64,000 bases of DNA from an uncultured beta proteobacterium. GTDB lineage: Bacteria > Pseudomonadota > Gammaproteobacteria > Burkholderiales > Burkholderiaceae_C. A program made the translations under genes and the position numbers. Numbering within the stretch: position 1 is the first letter of the stretch; each line of letters opens with the position of its first letter. Positions 55,865 through 64,000 of this stretch are shown here, piece after piece. The notes beneath the pieces were generated by a model. That model was given only the letters and a program-made list of their open reading frames with translations. It was not told the DNA's origin and did no database searches. Where the stretch lies: the NCBI GenBank assembly GCA_903876735.1, contig CAIRAW010000002.1, positions 1-64,000 of the forward strand, given 5' to 3'.

Positions 55865-58780
55865 ATGACCAAGCTTCCGAAATCCGGGCCAGCCAAACGC
55901 GCAGCCAACACCGAACGCCCCCTGGTCGAGGACATCCGGCTGCTGGGCCGGATCCTGGGCGACGTCATCCGCGAGCAGGAGGGTGTAACCGCATTCGAAC
56001 TGATCGAACAGATTCGCATGCTGTCTGTGGCTTTTCGCCGCGACGCCGATACGGCCGCCGACAAGACACTCAAGAAGCTGCTCAAGACTTTGAGCAGCGA
56101 CCAGACCGTCAGCGTGATCCGGGCCTTCACCTATTTCAGCCATCTGGCCAATCTCGCAGAAGACCGGCACCACATCCGCCGCCGCGCCTTCCATGAACGC
56201 GCTGGCAAAAGCCAGGAAGGCAGCATCGAAATGGCGCTGGAACGCCTGCGCCACGCCGGCATCTCGGCGAAAACCATTGCCGACACGCTGGCCACCAGCT
56301 TTGTCTCGCCGGTGCTGACAGCGCACCCGACTGAAGTTCAGCGCAAAAGCATTCTGGACGCCGAACGCGCCATCGCCCAATTGCTGGGTGAACGTGACGA
56401 CATCCGGCTGCGCTCGGTCGCCGCGCAGGTCGGCAAGGACGCACTGGGTGCCCGCGAACTCTCCCGTAACGAGCAGCAGATGCGTGCCCGCGTGATCCAG
56501 CTCTGGCAAACCCGCTTGCTGCGCTTTAGCAAGCTGACAGTCGCCGACGAGGTTGAAAACGCCCTGAGCTATTACGAAACCACCTTTCTGCAGGAAATCC
56601 CCAAGATTTACGCCACACTGGAAAGCGAACTCGGCCAGCACCCTGTGCACAGTTTTCTGCGCATGGGCCAATGGATCGGCGGCGACCGCGACGGCAATCC
56701 GAATGTGAACGCACAAACCCTGGTCCAGGCCCTGCGGCGCCAGGCCGATGTGGCGCTGCGCCACTACCTGACCGAGGTCCACTACCTGGGCAGCGAACTC
56801 TCGATCTCGGGCATGCTGGCAGGTTGCCTGCCGGCCATGCAGGCACTTGCCGACAGATCACCCGACCGCAACGAGCACCGCAGGGACGAACCTTATCGAC
56901 GCGCCCTGATCGGCGTCTATGCCCGGCTCGCCGCCGCCCTGCACGACCTGACCGGAGGTGACGCCTCACGCCACGCCGTGCCACCGCAAAACGCCTACCC
57001 CGATGCCCAGACCTTTCTGGCCGACCTGCAGACCATCGAGGCCTCCTTGCAGGGCGAGCATGGCAGCGCCCTGGCGGCACAGCGCCTGCACCCGCTGATC
57101 CGCGCGGTGCAAGTATTTGGCTTCCATCTGGCCACGGTCGATCTGCGCCAGAGCTCGGACCAGCACGAGGCGGTGCTGGCCGAACTGCTGGCGGTTGCAC
57201 GAATGGAGCCAGCCTATGCCAGTCTGGACGAAATGGCCAAGCGCAGCCTGCTCATGCGCCTGCTCAACGACGCGCGGCCGCTGCGCGTGCTGGGCACCGT
57301 GTATTCAGACAAGACGCGCAGCGAGATTGAAATTTTCGAAACAGCCAAAGTCATGCGCGAGCGCTTTGGCGCGCAGGCAATCCGCCACTACATCATCAGC
57401 CACACCGAGACCGTGAGCGACCTGCTCGAAGTGCTGTTGCTGCAAAAAGAAGTCGGCCTGCTGCGCGGTACGCTCGACGACCCGGCCACCCTGTGCGACC
57501 TGATCGTGGTGCCGCTGTTCGAAACCATCGAAGACCTGCGCAACGCGGCGCCCATCATGCGTGAGTTCTACGCCCTGAGCGGCATCAAAACCCTGGTGCA
57601 GCGCAGCGGCGCCGAGCAGGACATCATGCTGGGCTACTCCGACAGCAACAAGGACGGCGGCATCTTCACCAGCAACTGGGAGCTCTACCGCGCCGAGATC
57701 GCGCTGGTGGCATTGTTCGATGAACTTAACTTACCCAAAGCGAATGCCGCCGCGCCGGGCCGCCCCAAGCAAGGCACGGCCCCCTCGGGGGGCAGCGCAG
57801 CACATGAAATGGCAAGCGTGGAGGCCGGCAGTATCAGGCTCAGAATGTTCCACGGCCGCGGCGGCACCGTGGGCCGTGGTGGTGGCCCGAGCTACCAGGC
57901 GATTCTGGCGCAGCCACCGGGCACGGTACGCGGTCAGATCCGCCTGACCGAACAGGGCGAGGTGATCGGATCCAAGTACGCCAACCCCGAAATCGGCCGG
58001 CGCAACCTGGAAACCCTGGTCGCCGCCACGCTCGAAGCCACGCTGCTGCAACCAACCCAATCGGCCAGCACGCCCTTTCTGCAAGCGGCGACCGAGCTGT
58101 CGCAACTGAGCATGACGGCCTACCGCAAGCTGGTTTACGAAACACCAGGCTTCACCGAATACTTCTTCGACTCGACCCCGATCCGCGAAATCGCCGAACT
58201 CAACATCGGCTCGCGCCCGGCTTCACGCAAAGCTTCACAAAAGATAGAGGACCTGCGCGCAATACCCTGGGGCTTCAGCTGGGGCCAGTGCCGCCTGACG
58301 CTGCCAGGCTGGTACGGCTTCGGCTCGGCGGTCGAACTGTTCCTGCAGCAGGACAGCGCCAAGGCGCAGCAAAAGCGCCTGGCGTTGCTGCAACAGATGT
58401 ACCGGCAATGGCCCTTCTTCAGAACCCTGTTGTCCAACATCGACATGGTCATGGCCAAAGGTGATCTGGCACTGGCGTCGCGCTACGCCGAACTGGTAAC
58501 GGATGCGCGTCTGCGCAAGAAAATCTTCAGCGCCATCGAGCTCGAATGGCACAGCACCGCCAGGGCCTTGGGCCAGATCACCGGCGATGCGCAGCGTCTG
58601 GCCAACAACGTGGCCCTGCAGCGCTCGATCCGGCACCGTTTTCCCTACATCGACCCGCTGCACCACCTGCAGGTCGAACTGATTCGCCGCTACCGCAATG
58701 GCCAGACCGATGAACGTCTTCAGCGCGGCATCCACATCTCGATCAACGGCATCGCCGCCGGGCTCAGGAATACCGGCTAG
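55865..58780 (+). CDS. ppc: Phosphoenolpyruvate carboxylase, with inserted segment
   Basis: A 971-residue enzyme. The active-site motifs [58 protein letters not shown] and the C-terminal RNTG are all intact. It makes oxaloacetate from PEP and bicarbonate. Between DEL and the FHGRGG loop is an unusual run ([20 protein letters not shown]) which matches in DNA the interspersed repeat at 57748-57825. It was inserted in frame, adding about 28 residues to a surface loop, without breaking the active site. Confidence 0.93.
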   Translation: MTKLPKSGPAKRAANTERPLVEDIRLLGRILGDVIREQEGVTAFELIEQIRMLSVAFRRDADTAADKTLKKLLKTLSSDQTVSVIRAFTYFSHLANLAEDRHHIRRRAFHERAGKSQEGSIEMALERLRHAGISAKTIADTLATSFVSPVLTAHPTEVQRKSILDAERAIAQLLGERDDIRLRSVAAQVGKDALGARELSRNEQQMRARVIQLWQTRLLRFSKLTVADEVENALSYYETTFLQEIPKIYATLESELGQHPVHSFLRMGQWIGGDRDGNPNVNAQTLVQALRRQADVALRHYLTEVHYLGSELSISGMLAGCLPAMQALADRSPDRNEHRRDEPYRRALIGVYARLAAALHDLTGGDASRHAVPPQNAYPDAQTFLADLQTIEASLQGEHGSALAAQRLHPLIRAVQVFGFHLATVDLRQSSDQHEAVLAELLAVARMEPAYASLDEMAKRSLLMRLLNDARPLRVLGTVYSDKTRSEIEIFETAKVMRERFGAQAIRHYIISHTETVSDLLEVLLLQKEVGLLRGTLDDPATLCDLIVVPLFETIEDLRNAAPIMREFYALSGIKTLVQRSGAEQDIMLGYSDSNKDGGIFTSNWELYRAEIALVALFDELNLPKANAAAPGRPKQGTAPSGGSAAHEMASVEAGSIRLRMFHGRGGTVGRGGGPSYQAILAQPPGTVRGQIRLTEQGEVIGSKYANPEIGRRNLETLVAATLEATLLQPTQSASTPFLQAATELSQLSMTAYRKLVYETPGFTEYFFDSTPIREIAELNIGSRPASRKASQKIEDLRAIPWGFSWGQCRLTLPGWYGFGSAVELFLQQDSAKAQQKRLALLQQMYRQWPFFRTLLSNIDMVMAKGDLALASRYAELVTDARLRKKIFSAIELEWHSTARALGQITGDAQRLANNVALQRSIRHRFPYIDPLHHLQVELIRRYRNGQTDERLQRGIHISINGIAAGLRNTG
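57748..57825 (+). repeat. GC-rich interspersed repeat inside ppc
   Basis: The DNA reads GCCGCGCCGGGCCGCCCCAA..AAGGCACGGCCCCCTCGGGGGGCAGCG, with a perfect GCCCCC-TC-GGGGGGC hairpin and a trailing ..GAAATGGCAAGCGTGGAGG. From memory this is a dispersed palindromic repeat common between genes in Comamonadaceae genomes. Here it is read through in the ppc frame. Confidence 0.7.
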
Positions 58781-58814
58781 GCCATTGACCAATACGAGCG
58801 AACAGTTCTAGTTT

Positions 58815-58885
58815 TGTCATTGCGGGCTTGACCCGCAATCCATGGATCACGTGGCACTGGATCCCGGGTCGAGCCCGGGATGACA
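58815..58885. repeat. REP-like double palindrome after ppc
   Basis: Two hairpins (TTGCGGG-CTTGA-CCCGCAA at about 58819-58839, and ATCCCGGG..CCCGGGAT at about 58861-58881) lie between terminal inverted repeats TGTCAT and ATGACA. Sequences of this type, with GCGGGCTTGACCCGC, are common extragenic palindromes in proteobacteria. It occupies the gap between convergent ppc and the LytTR regulator gene and may act as a bidirectional terminator. Confidence 0.7.
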
Positions 58886-58904
58886 GCACGGGACTGGTCA
58901 TTGC

Positions 58905-59657
58905 CTAGCCCACCAGCAACTCGCGCACTGCCGCCAGTTGCCGGCGTGACACCGGCAACCACTCCTCGAGTCCGATCAGACGCACGGCCCAGCCTTCACC
59001 TTCAAGCGCATCGTCCTGACGCTCCAGCGCGCGCACAGCACGCCGCGCCACCAGCGCGTTTCGGTGGATGCGGATGAAGTGCGCGGGGTATCTGGCTTCC
59101 AGTTCGCTCAGCGAGCCCTCCAGAATGAAGCTCCGGGCCTGCGTGCGCAGCGTGAGGTACTTGAGTTCGGCCTTGAGATACAAAACCTCGGCCAACGGCA
59201 CGCGCTCGGTGCGGCCGCGCTCCTGCACGATCAGCACGTCCTGCGCCAGTTCGGTCGGCACTGCGCGTTCTGCCTGCAACAACTTCTGCACTTTCTGCAG
59301 CGCCGCCTGCAGCCGCTCCAGGCGCACCGGCTTGGTCAGGTAATCGGCCGCCGCCAGTTCAAAAGCCTGCAAGGCGTGTTCGGCATGGGCCGTGACGAAC
59401 ACCACCGCGGGTGGCGCCGCCAGTGTGCGCAAGGTCTGCGCCAGGGACAGGCCGTCAACGCCGGGCATGTGGATGTCGACCAAGGCCACATCAAAGGCCT
59501 GGCGCTGCAGCCACTGCATCGCCTGCACCGCGTTGGCCGCCTCGCCCTCGACGCTGGCAGCCGGCGCGCCGCAATCGGCCAGCAGCGTGCGCAAACGCGC
59601 GCGCGCCAGCGGCTCGTCGTCCACCAGCAGGACTTTCAGTGGCGACCCCGCATTCAC
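58905..59657 (-). CDS. LytTR response regulator (AlgR-like)
   Basis: A 250-residue regulator. The receiver domain has VDDEPLARARL, Asp in VALVDIHMPGVDG and Lys in ADYLTKPV. The C-terminal LytTR DNA-binding domain has EVLYLKAELKYLTLRT and FIRIHRNALVARRAV. It probably pairs with the overlapping kinase gene at 59654. AlgR of Pseudomonas, the nearest described relative in layout, controls alginate and twitching; the targets here are unknown. Confidence 0.92.
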   Translation of the reverse strand: MNAGSPLKVLLVDDEPLARARLRTLLADCGAPAASVEGEAANAVQAMQWLQRQAFDVALVDIHMPGVDGLSLAQTLRTLAAPPAVVFVTAHAEHALQAFELAAADYLTKPVRLERLQAALQKVQKLLQAERAVPTELAQDVLIVQERGRTERVPLAEVLYLKAELKYLTLRTQARSFILEGSLSELEARYPAHFIRIHRNALVARRAVRALERQDDALEGEGWAVRLIGLEEWLPVSRRQLAAVRELLVG

Positions 59658-60691
59658 GCCGGCACCTCGATCCGAACCTGAAAAACACCGTCACGCAAAC
59701 CGCACTTGAAATCGCTCTGCACGTCGTGCAGCAGCCTGAGCCGGTCGCGCACATTGGCCAGCGCTTCGCCGTGGCCCGCTTCGCCCGGCCCGGCCGGCAC
59801 CGTGTTGGTCACCTTGATGACGACACGGGTACCGCGTCGTTGCGTCGAAATCCGGATCTGCGCGCCTGCCGCACTGGGTTCCACGCCATGGCGCACGGCA
59901 TTTTCGACCAGCGGCTGCAGCAGCAAGGGCGGCACGCGGGCCGCCGAAGCGTCGGCATCAAGCACCCACTCGACCTGGATTCGGTCGCCAAAGCGCAGTT
60001 GCTCAATCGCCAGATAGCGCTGGGCCAGGGCAATCTCGTCGGCCAGCGTGACCGACTCGTCGAGTTCCATCAGCGCGTGGCGAAACAGGTCGCTCAGGTC
60101 TTCCAGCAAGGCCTCGGCCTTGGCCGGCTCGGCGCGCACCAGCGCAATGGCCGTGTTGAGCGTATTGAACAAGAAGTGCGGACGGATGCGCGCCTGCAAC
60201 TCGCTCAGGCGCGCGGCGGTGGCAGCCGGCATCCGGCCGCGCGCGCGCAACACCAGCGCGGCCACCAGCACGGCCGACAGCAGCGCGCCGCTGGCGGCAC
60301 AAGCCAGCCAGGGCGCTGGCTCAAGCAGCCCCACCAGGTACAAAATGCCACAACCGTACAGACCCGCCACGCCACCCAAGAGCACACCTGCGGCTTGCTG
60401 AACCAGGCTGGCCAGACGCGCCAGCAGTTTTTTGAGGCTGCAGGCCACGATCAGCCAGACCAGCGTGGCCGGCAAGGCGCCGGCCGTGAACAACGACCAG
60501 CGGTTCAGCCAGTCCGGCAGCGAAGCCGCGCCAAACAGGGCAGCAACTGCGACCGCCGCTTCAACAAACAGGACCGCCCTGAGCACGACGCCGACCTGGC
60601 AGGCGTCAAAAACCAGCACCCGTGCCGGCACCGCAGCAGCCGGCTCGGGCGCGAGTTCCTGGAAGGTCGATAAAATTTGGGTATCTTTCAT
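59654..60691 (-). CDS. Histidine kinase (AlgZ/LytS type)
   Basis: A 345-residue kinase with four transmembrane helices. The His_kinase domain has IRPHFLFNTLNTAIALVRAEP with the phospho-acceptor His, and the ATPase part has QPLVENAVRHGVEP. The start at 60691 (MKDTQILSTFQ) is chosen over a longer frame. It overlaps the regulator gene by four bases. It is divergent from argH with 115 bases between. Confidence 0.9.
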   Translation of the reverse strand: MKDTQILSTFQELAPEPAAAVPARVLVFDACQVGVVLRAVLFVEAAVAVAALFGAASLPDWLNRWSLFTAGALPATLVWLIVACSLKKLLARLASLVQQAAGVLLGGVAGLYGCGILYLVGLLEPAPWLACAASGALLSAVLVAALVLRARGRMPAATAARLSELQARIRPHFLFNTLNTAIALVRAEPAKAEALLEDLSDLFRHALMELDESVTLADEIALAQRYLAIEQLRFGDRIQVEWVLDADASAARVPPLLLQPLVENAVRHGVEPSAAGAQIRISTQRRGTRVVIKVTNTVPAGPGEAGHGEALANVRDRLRLLHDVQSDFKCGLRDGVFQVRIEVPA

Positions 60692-60806
60692 TAATAGCTG
60701 CGCTGGCCGGTATTCATCGTGTTGGGGCAACCAGCCCGATTATTGATGATTCCCGGTTGCAACACCTTCCACCCTGCACGGCCGTCGAAAGCCGACGCCA
60801 CCTGTC

Positions 60807-62258
60807 ATGCCACACAACCAATTTGACAAAAAATCGCAAGCTTGGTCTGCCCTCTTCTCGGAGCCGATGAGCGACTTGGTCAAACGTTACACCTCGAGTG
60901 TCGATTTTGACAAGCGCCTGTGGCAAGCCGACATCACCGGCTCGCTGGCGCACGCGGAGATGCTGGCCGCGCAAGGCATCCTGAGCAGCAGCGACCGCGC
61001 TTCCATCGAGTCCGGCATGCTCACCATCCGCAGCGAGATCGAAGCCGGAACGTTTGAGTGGAAGCTCGACCTGGAAGACGTGCACCTCAACATCGAAGCG
61101 CGCCTGACGCAACTCGTGGGTGACGCCGGCAAGCGCCTGCACACCGGACGCAGCCGCAACGACCAGGTCGCCACCGACGTGCGCCTGTGGCTGCGCGACG
61201 AGATCGACCTGATCATCACCCTGCTCGCCGAATTGCAGCAAGCCCTGCTAGACGTGGCGGAGAAAAACGTCGAGGTCATCCTGCCCGGCTTCACGCACCT
61301 GCAGGTGGCGCAACCGATCAGCTTTGGCCACCACATGCTGGCTTACGTCGAGATGTTCAGCCGCGACGCCGAGCGCATGGGCGAGGTGCGCCGGCGCACC
61401 AACCGCCTGCCGCTGGGCGCTGCCGCGCTGGCCGGCACCAGCTACCCGCTGGACCGCGAGCGCGTCGCCACGACACTGGGCATGGTCGATGAGAAAGGCC
61501 GGCCGCAGGTCTGCCAGAACAGCCTGGACGCCGTCAGCGACCGCGACTTCGCCATCGAATTCAGCGCCGCCGCCGCCCTGGCCATGGTGCACGTGAGCCG
61601 CTTGTCCGAAGAACTGGTGCTGTGGATGAGTCAGAACTTCGGCTTCATCAAGATCTCGGACCGCTTCACCACGGGCAGTTCCATCATGCCGCAGAAGAAA
61701 AACCCCGACGTGCCCGAACTCGCGCGCGGCAAGACCGGGCGCGTGGTCGGTCACCTGATGGGTCTGCTCACGCTGATGAAGGGCCAGCCGCTGGCCTACA
61801 ACAAGGACAACCAGGAAGACAAGGAGCCGCTGTTCGACACCGTGGACACACTCAAGGACACTCTGCGCATCTTCTCGGAGATGGTCGGCGGCCAGCTCAA
61901 TGCGGCGACTGGTCAGAAAGAAGGCGGCATCAGCGTCAACGCGCTGGCGATGGAACAGGCCGCCGCGCGCGGCTACGCCACCGCCACCGACCTGGCCGAC
62001 TACCTGGTGAAAAAAGGCCTGCCATTTCGCGACGCGCATGAGACCGTGGCCCATGCCGTCAAGGCCGCGATTACGCACCAGGTCGATCTGTCCGAATTGC
62101 CGCTCTCCGTGCTGCAGCAGTTCAACCCGAAGATCGAAAAAGACGTGTATGACGTGCTTTCGCTGCGCGGCTCGCTCAACGCCCGCGACATCCTGGGCGG
62201 CACGGCACCGAACCAGGTGCGCGCCCAGATTGCGCGCCAACGCGCGCGGCTCGGTTAG
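60807..62258 (+). CDS. argH: Argininosuccinate lyase
   Basis: A 483-residue enzyme of the fumarase/aspartase superfamily. [20 protein letters not shown] is the signature loop, and [17 protein letters not shown] and [17 protein letters not shown] segments are present. It makes arginine and fumarate. Start [17 protein letters not shown] is normal for the family. Confidence 0.96.
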   Translation: MPHNQFDKKSQAWSALFSEPMSDLVKRYTSSVDFDKRLWQADITGSLAHAEMLAAQGILSSSDRASIESGMLTIRSEIEAGTFEWKLDLEDVHLNIEARLTQLVGDAGKRLHTGRSRNDQVATDVRLWLRDEIDLIITLLAELQQALLDVAEKNVEVILPGFTHLQVAQPISFGHHMLAYVEMFSRDAERMGEVRRRTNRLPLGAAALAGTSYPLDRERVATTLGMVDEKGRPQVCQNSLDAVSDRDFAIEFSAAAALAMVHVSRLSEELVLWMSQNFGFIKISDRFTTGSSIMPQKKNPDVPELARGKTGRVVGHLMGLLTLMKGQPLAYNKDNQEDKEPLFDTVDTLKDTLRIFSEMVGGQLNAATGQKEGGISVNALAMEQAAARGYATATDLADYLVKKGLPFRDAHETVAHAVKAAITHQVDLSELPLSVLQQFNPKIEKDVYDVLSLRGSLNARDILGGTAPNQVRAQIARQRARLG

Positions 62259-62264
62259 AGGTTC

Positions 62265-62381
62265 TCACAACTCCAGCACCGAATCCAGACCGCGGTTCAC
62301 GCCAACCAGCGTGCCGACCTTGCGGATGGACAGATCCACAAAAAGTTGTGAGCCCGAATCGCAGCGAAAGCGGTCTTCCAT
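62265..62381 (-). pseudogene. Possible gene remnant after argH
   Basis: A 38-codon minus-strand frame: MEDRFRCDSGSQLFVDLSIR then KVGTLVGVNRGLDSVLEL. It has a plausible protein-like codon pattern but no ribosome site, and I do not recognise a family. It could be the 3' end of a lost gene. Confidence 0.3.
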
Positions 62382-62450
62382 GCTGGATGGTTTGCGTGGG
62401 CCGTGTTGGCATGCAATGCGTCAATACCATTGGTCCCCCACAGAGCTGGC

Positions 62451-62548
62451 GGACTCAGGACGGCGTGGCGCTCAGCGCAGTGAGGTCAAGGAGGAGGCCG
62501 AAGGCAGGGGGACACGAACGGAGTTGAGTGCCGCGTCGTCCTGAGTCC
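62451..62548 (+). ncRNA. Candidate structured RNA with a 25-bp stem
   Basis: Bases 62451-62475 and 62524-62548 pair over all 25 positions if the plus strand is transcribed: 21 Watson-Crick pairs and 4 G-U wobbles, with no bulge. On the minus strand the four wobbles become A-C mismatches, so the plus strand is the likely RNA. The 48-base loop is purine-rich (AAGGAGGAGGCCGAAGGCAG). No open reading frame of note crosses it. It lies between argH and a convergent secreted-protein gene. Confidence 0.55.
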
Positions 62549-62658
62549 TGACGTGCCTGGTCCCGAGGTCTGAAATCCATTTGGAAAGACCGCTATGTGT
62601 CTACTGAAGCCTGCGGCCTCGCACTTTCACCACCCCGTCGTGCCACCGATGACTTCCT

Positions 62659-63162
62659 TCAGTGCCCAGTCTTTGCCCTGCACGCAGCCTGCATATCCCG
62701 GTTCTTGATGAAGCCGCATTGTCCTGGTCCACTCCCGGTTTCTGCGCGACACATCGCCTGAAGGTCACTGTTTTTGATAAAGCCGCACTGACCGCTACCG
62801 TCACCGTTGATGGCACGGCAGTGGGCTCGTCGATCGGCGTCCTGAATAAAGCCGCATTGACCGGTATTGGAACTACCTGACCCGCCTGCAGCGCTCTGGG
62901 TACTGGCTCGACAGGCTGCCTGGCTGTCTCGATCCTTGATGAAACCGCACTGACCGCTGCCGCTACCGGTCTCAGCCCGGCACCGCGCCTGCAGATCACT
63001 GCTCCGGATGAAGCCACACTGCCCCGGGCCACCACCGTTGATAGCCCGGCAATAAGCCTGCTGATCCTGATCCTTGATGAAGCCACATTGGCCGCTGTCG
63101 GCCAAAGCAGACCCCCCTGAGAGAACAAGAGCCAGGGCTGCAACATATTTCAGAATATTCAT
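62659..63162 (-). CDS. Secreted protein made of six Cys-pair repeats
   Basis: A 167-residue protein. A signal peptide (MNILKYVAALALVLSGGSALA) is followed by six repeats of the form GQCGFIKxxDxQAxCRAxxG, each with two Cys residues ten apart. Units 1 to 3 and 4 to 6 match one by one (for example CRAINGGG with CRAINGDG, and SDLQARCRAETG with SDLQAMCRAETG), so the six arose by duplication of a block of three. Each repeat probably forms a small disulfide-linked hairpin. The protein is secreted to the periplasm or beyond; no function is known. Start at 63162 is chosen for the signal peptide; 63174 is possible. Confidence 0.8.
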   Translation of the reverse strand: MNILKYVAALALVLSGGSALADSGQCGFIKDQDQQAYCRAINGGGPGQCGFIRSSDLQARCRAETGSGSGQCGFIKDRDSQAACRASTQSAAGGSGSSNTGQCGFIQDADRRAHCRAINGDGSGQCGFIKNSDLQAMCRAETGSGPGQCGFIKNRDMQAACRAKTGH

Positions 63163-63327
63163 TTTGTCATCCATGGCTTGAGTGAAACGGCCCATGTCAG
63201 CGCCAGGGCCCTTGACGGGCAACTGTACCTCCTTGCGTCCATTGTCATTGGCTACTCAATGGCGCTGCCACCCCGTGATCGCAGGCCGTGCGATTCAACC
63301 GGGGCTTGGCTTATAGTGCGAACCCTG

Positions 63328-63801
63328 ATGTCCTGCTTCGCCACCCTATCCATCCAATCCAAAGCGCGCCACAGCGGTCTGCTGCTGGCTCTATGCCTGA
63401 CCGCTGCCTGCGCCAGCGCAGCCGACACGGCTGAACCAACGGCGCGTGAACTGCACACGGCCGACTGCATCGCGGCGCTGGAGACCCGATCGGAAGACCT
63501 GGCACGCCAGGTCAAGGACGGTCAGACCGAACAGCGAACCTTGCTGCAAACCGCACTGGACGCCGCAGCCGCCTTCATCGGCCAGGCCTATCTGCAGGGA
63601 GATCGCGATCAGGAGCGCCTGGAAAATCTGAAAAATTCCGCACTGCAGGCACAAAAATCGCTGGCATCCAGCGAACTGGCAGCACGGCAGAGCAGTTGCA
63701 CGCAGGAAGGCGCGCGTCTATTGTCCCAAGCCGACGTCCTCAGCCGCTTCGTCATATCCAGGCTGGCGGCGCGGCAAATGAAAAGGCTACTGGGGGACTG
63801 A
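63328..63801 (+). CDS. Exported helical hypothetical protein
   Basis: A 157-residue protein. The start at 63328 (MSCFATLSIQSKARHSG) leads to a signal peptide (LLLALCLTAACASA). The mature part is helical with two Cys residues (TADCIAALE and RQSSCTQEG) and a charged Gln-rich middle. No domain recognised. Its end overlaps the 3' end of the convergent efflux gene by 15 bases. Confidence 0.65.
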   Translation: MSCFATLSIQSKARHSGLLLALCLTAACASAADTAEPTARELHTADCIAALETRSEDLARQVKDGQTEQRTLLQTALDAAAAFIGQAYLQGDRDQERLENLKNSALQAQKSLASSELAARQSSCTQEGARLLSQADVLSRFVISRLAARQMKRLLGD

Positions 63802-64000
63802 CCAGTCGCCGCCGAGCGCCTTGATCAGGAACACCGTGGTCACCAGGCGCTGACCCTGCAACTGGGCCACCTGGCGCTCGCTCGCCAGCAGCGCCTGCTG
63901 CGCCGCGATCACATCGAAGTAGACCGAGGCACCGCCCTCATAGCGCGCCCGCGTCATGTCGAGCACGCGCCGTGCGGTGGCCAGCGCCTTGCCGGCCTGC
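63787..64000 (-). CDS. Efflux outer-membrane protein, C-terminal part
   Basis: The reading frame runs off the right edge. The visible 70 residues (ATARRVLDMTRARYEGGASV, then YFDVIAAQQALLASERQVAQ and LQGQRLVTTVFLIKALGG with DWSVPQ) match the C-terminal helical repeat of TolC/NodT-type outer membrane channels of tripartite RND pumps. The N-terminal part lies outside the window. Confidence 0.88.
   Translation of the reverse strand, partial: QAGKALATARRVLDMTRARYEGGASVYFDVIAAQQALLASERQVAQLQGQRLVTTVFLIKALGGDWSVPQ

Overview
The window looks like the chromosome of a betaproteobacterium of the order Burkholderiales, most likely a Comamonadaceae member close to Rhodoferax, Polaromonas or Variovorax. 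This rests on gene order (yceD-rpmF-plsX-fabHDG-acpP-fabF-rpoE-rseAB-degP-lepA-lepB-rnc-era-recO-pdxJ-acpS-nagZ), on the hemC-hemD-hemX-hemY block, and on a GC-rich palindromic repeat I recognise from that family. It is an inference; no 16S gene is present.

Bases 1-4330 are a low-GC accessory segment, read as one end of an integrated element. It holds 23-bp tandem repeats, a structured non-coding stretch, two orphan genes with a phage-like look, a decayed second copy of one of them, and four genes for exported proteins (three lipoproteins) on the minus strand. It ends at a 55-base 3' fragment of a tRNA-Ser(CGA) gene with its terminator, the usual footprint of integration into a tRNA gene.

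Bases 4422-8573 are a tightly overlapping four-gene operon (DUF3348, DUF802, OmpA/MotB-like, DUF2894). Two of the proteins look like the stator of an ion-driven motor with a long coiled-coil tail, similar in layout to MotAB and to ZorAB of Zorya defence. I consider this the best candidate for an uncharacterised system. Bases 8608-17941 carry exported proteins, a hybrid sensor kinase with a REC-AraC response regulator, an acid phosphatase, an outer-membrane barrel, a radical SAM protein and a secreted nuclease. Two promoters here share the same pair of 21-bp-spaced direct repeats and a third shares their leader, which suggests a small local regulon.

Bases 17983-22278 encode a molybdenum hydroxylase and its maturation proteins. 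Bases 22291-42797 run almost entirely on the minus strand and hold housekeeping genes for peptidoglycan recycling, cofactor and lipid synthesis, RNA processing, protein export and the envelope-stress sigma factor. Bases 42823-47356 hold Maf, a methylase, a signal peptide peptidase, a Rieske protein, a HAD phosphatase and RluC. RNase E follows with a 480-base structured leader. Bases 51023-62258 carry a GyrI-like protein, haem genes, PEP carboxylase (with an in-frame repeat insertion), an AlgZ/AlgR-type two-component pair and argH. The right end holds a strong 25-bp RNA hairpin, a Cys-repeat secreted protein and the end of an efflux outer-membrane protein gene.
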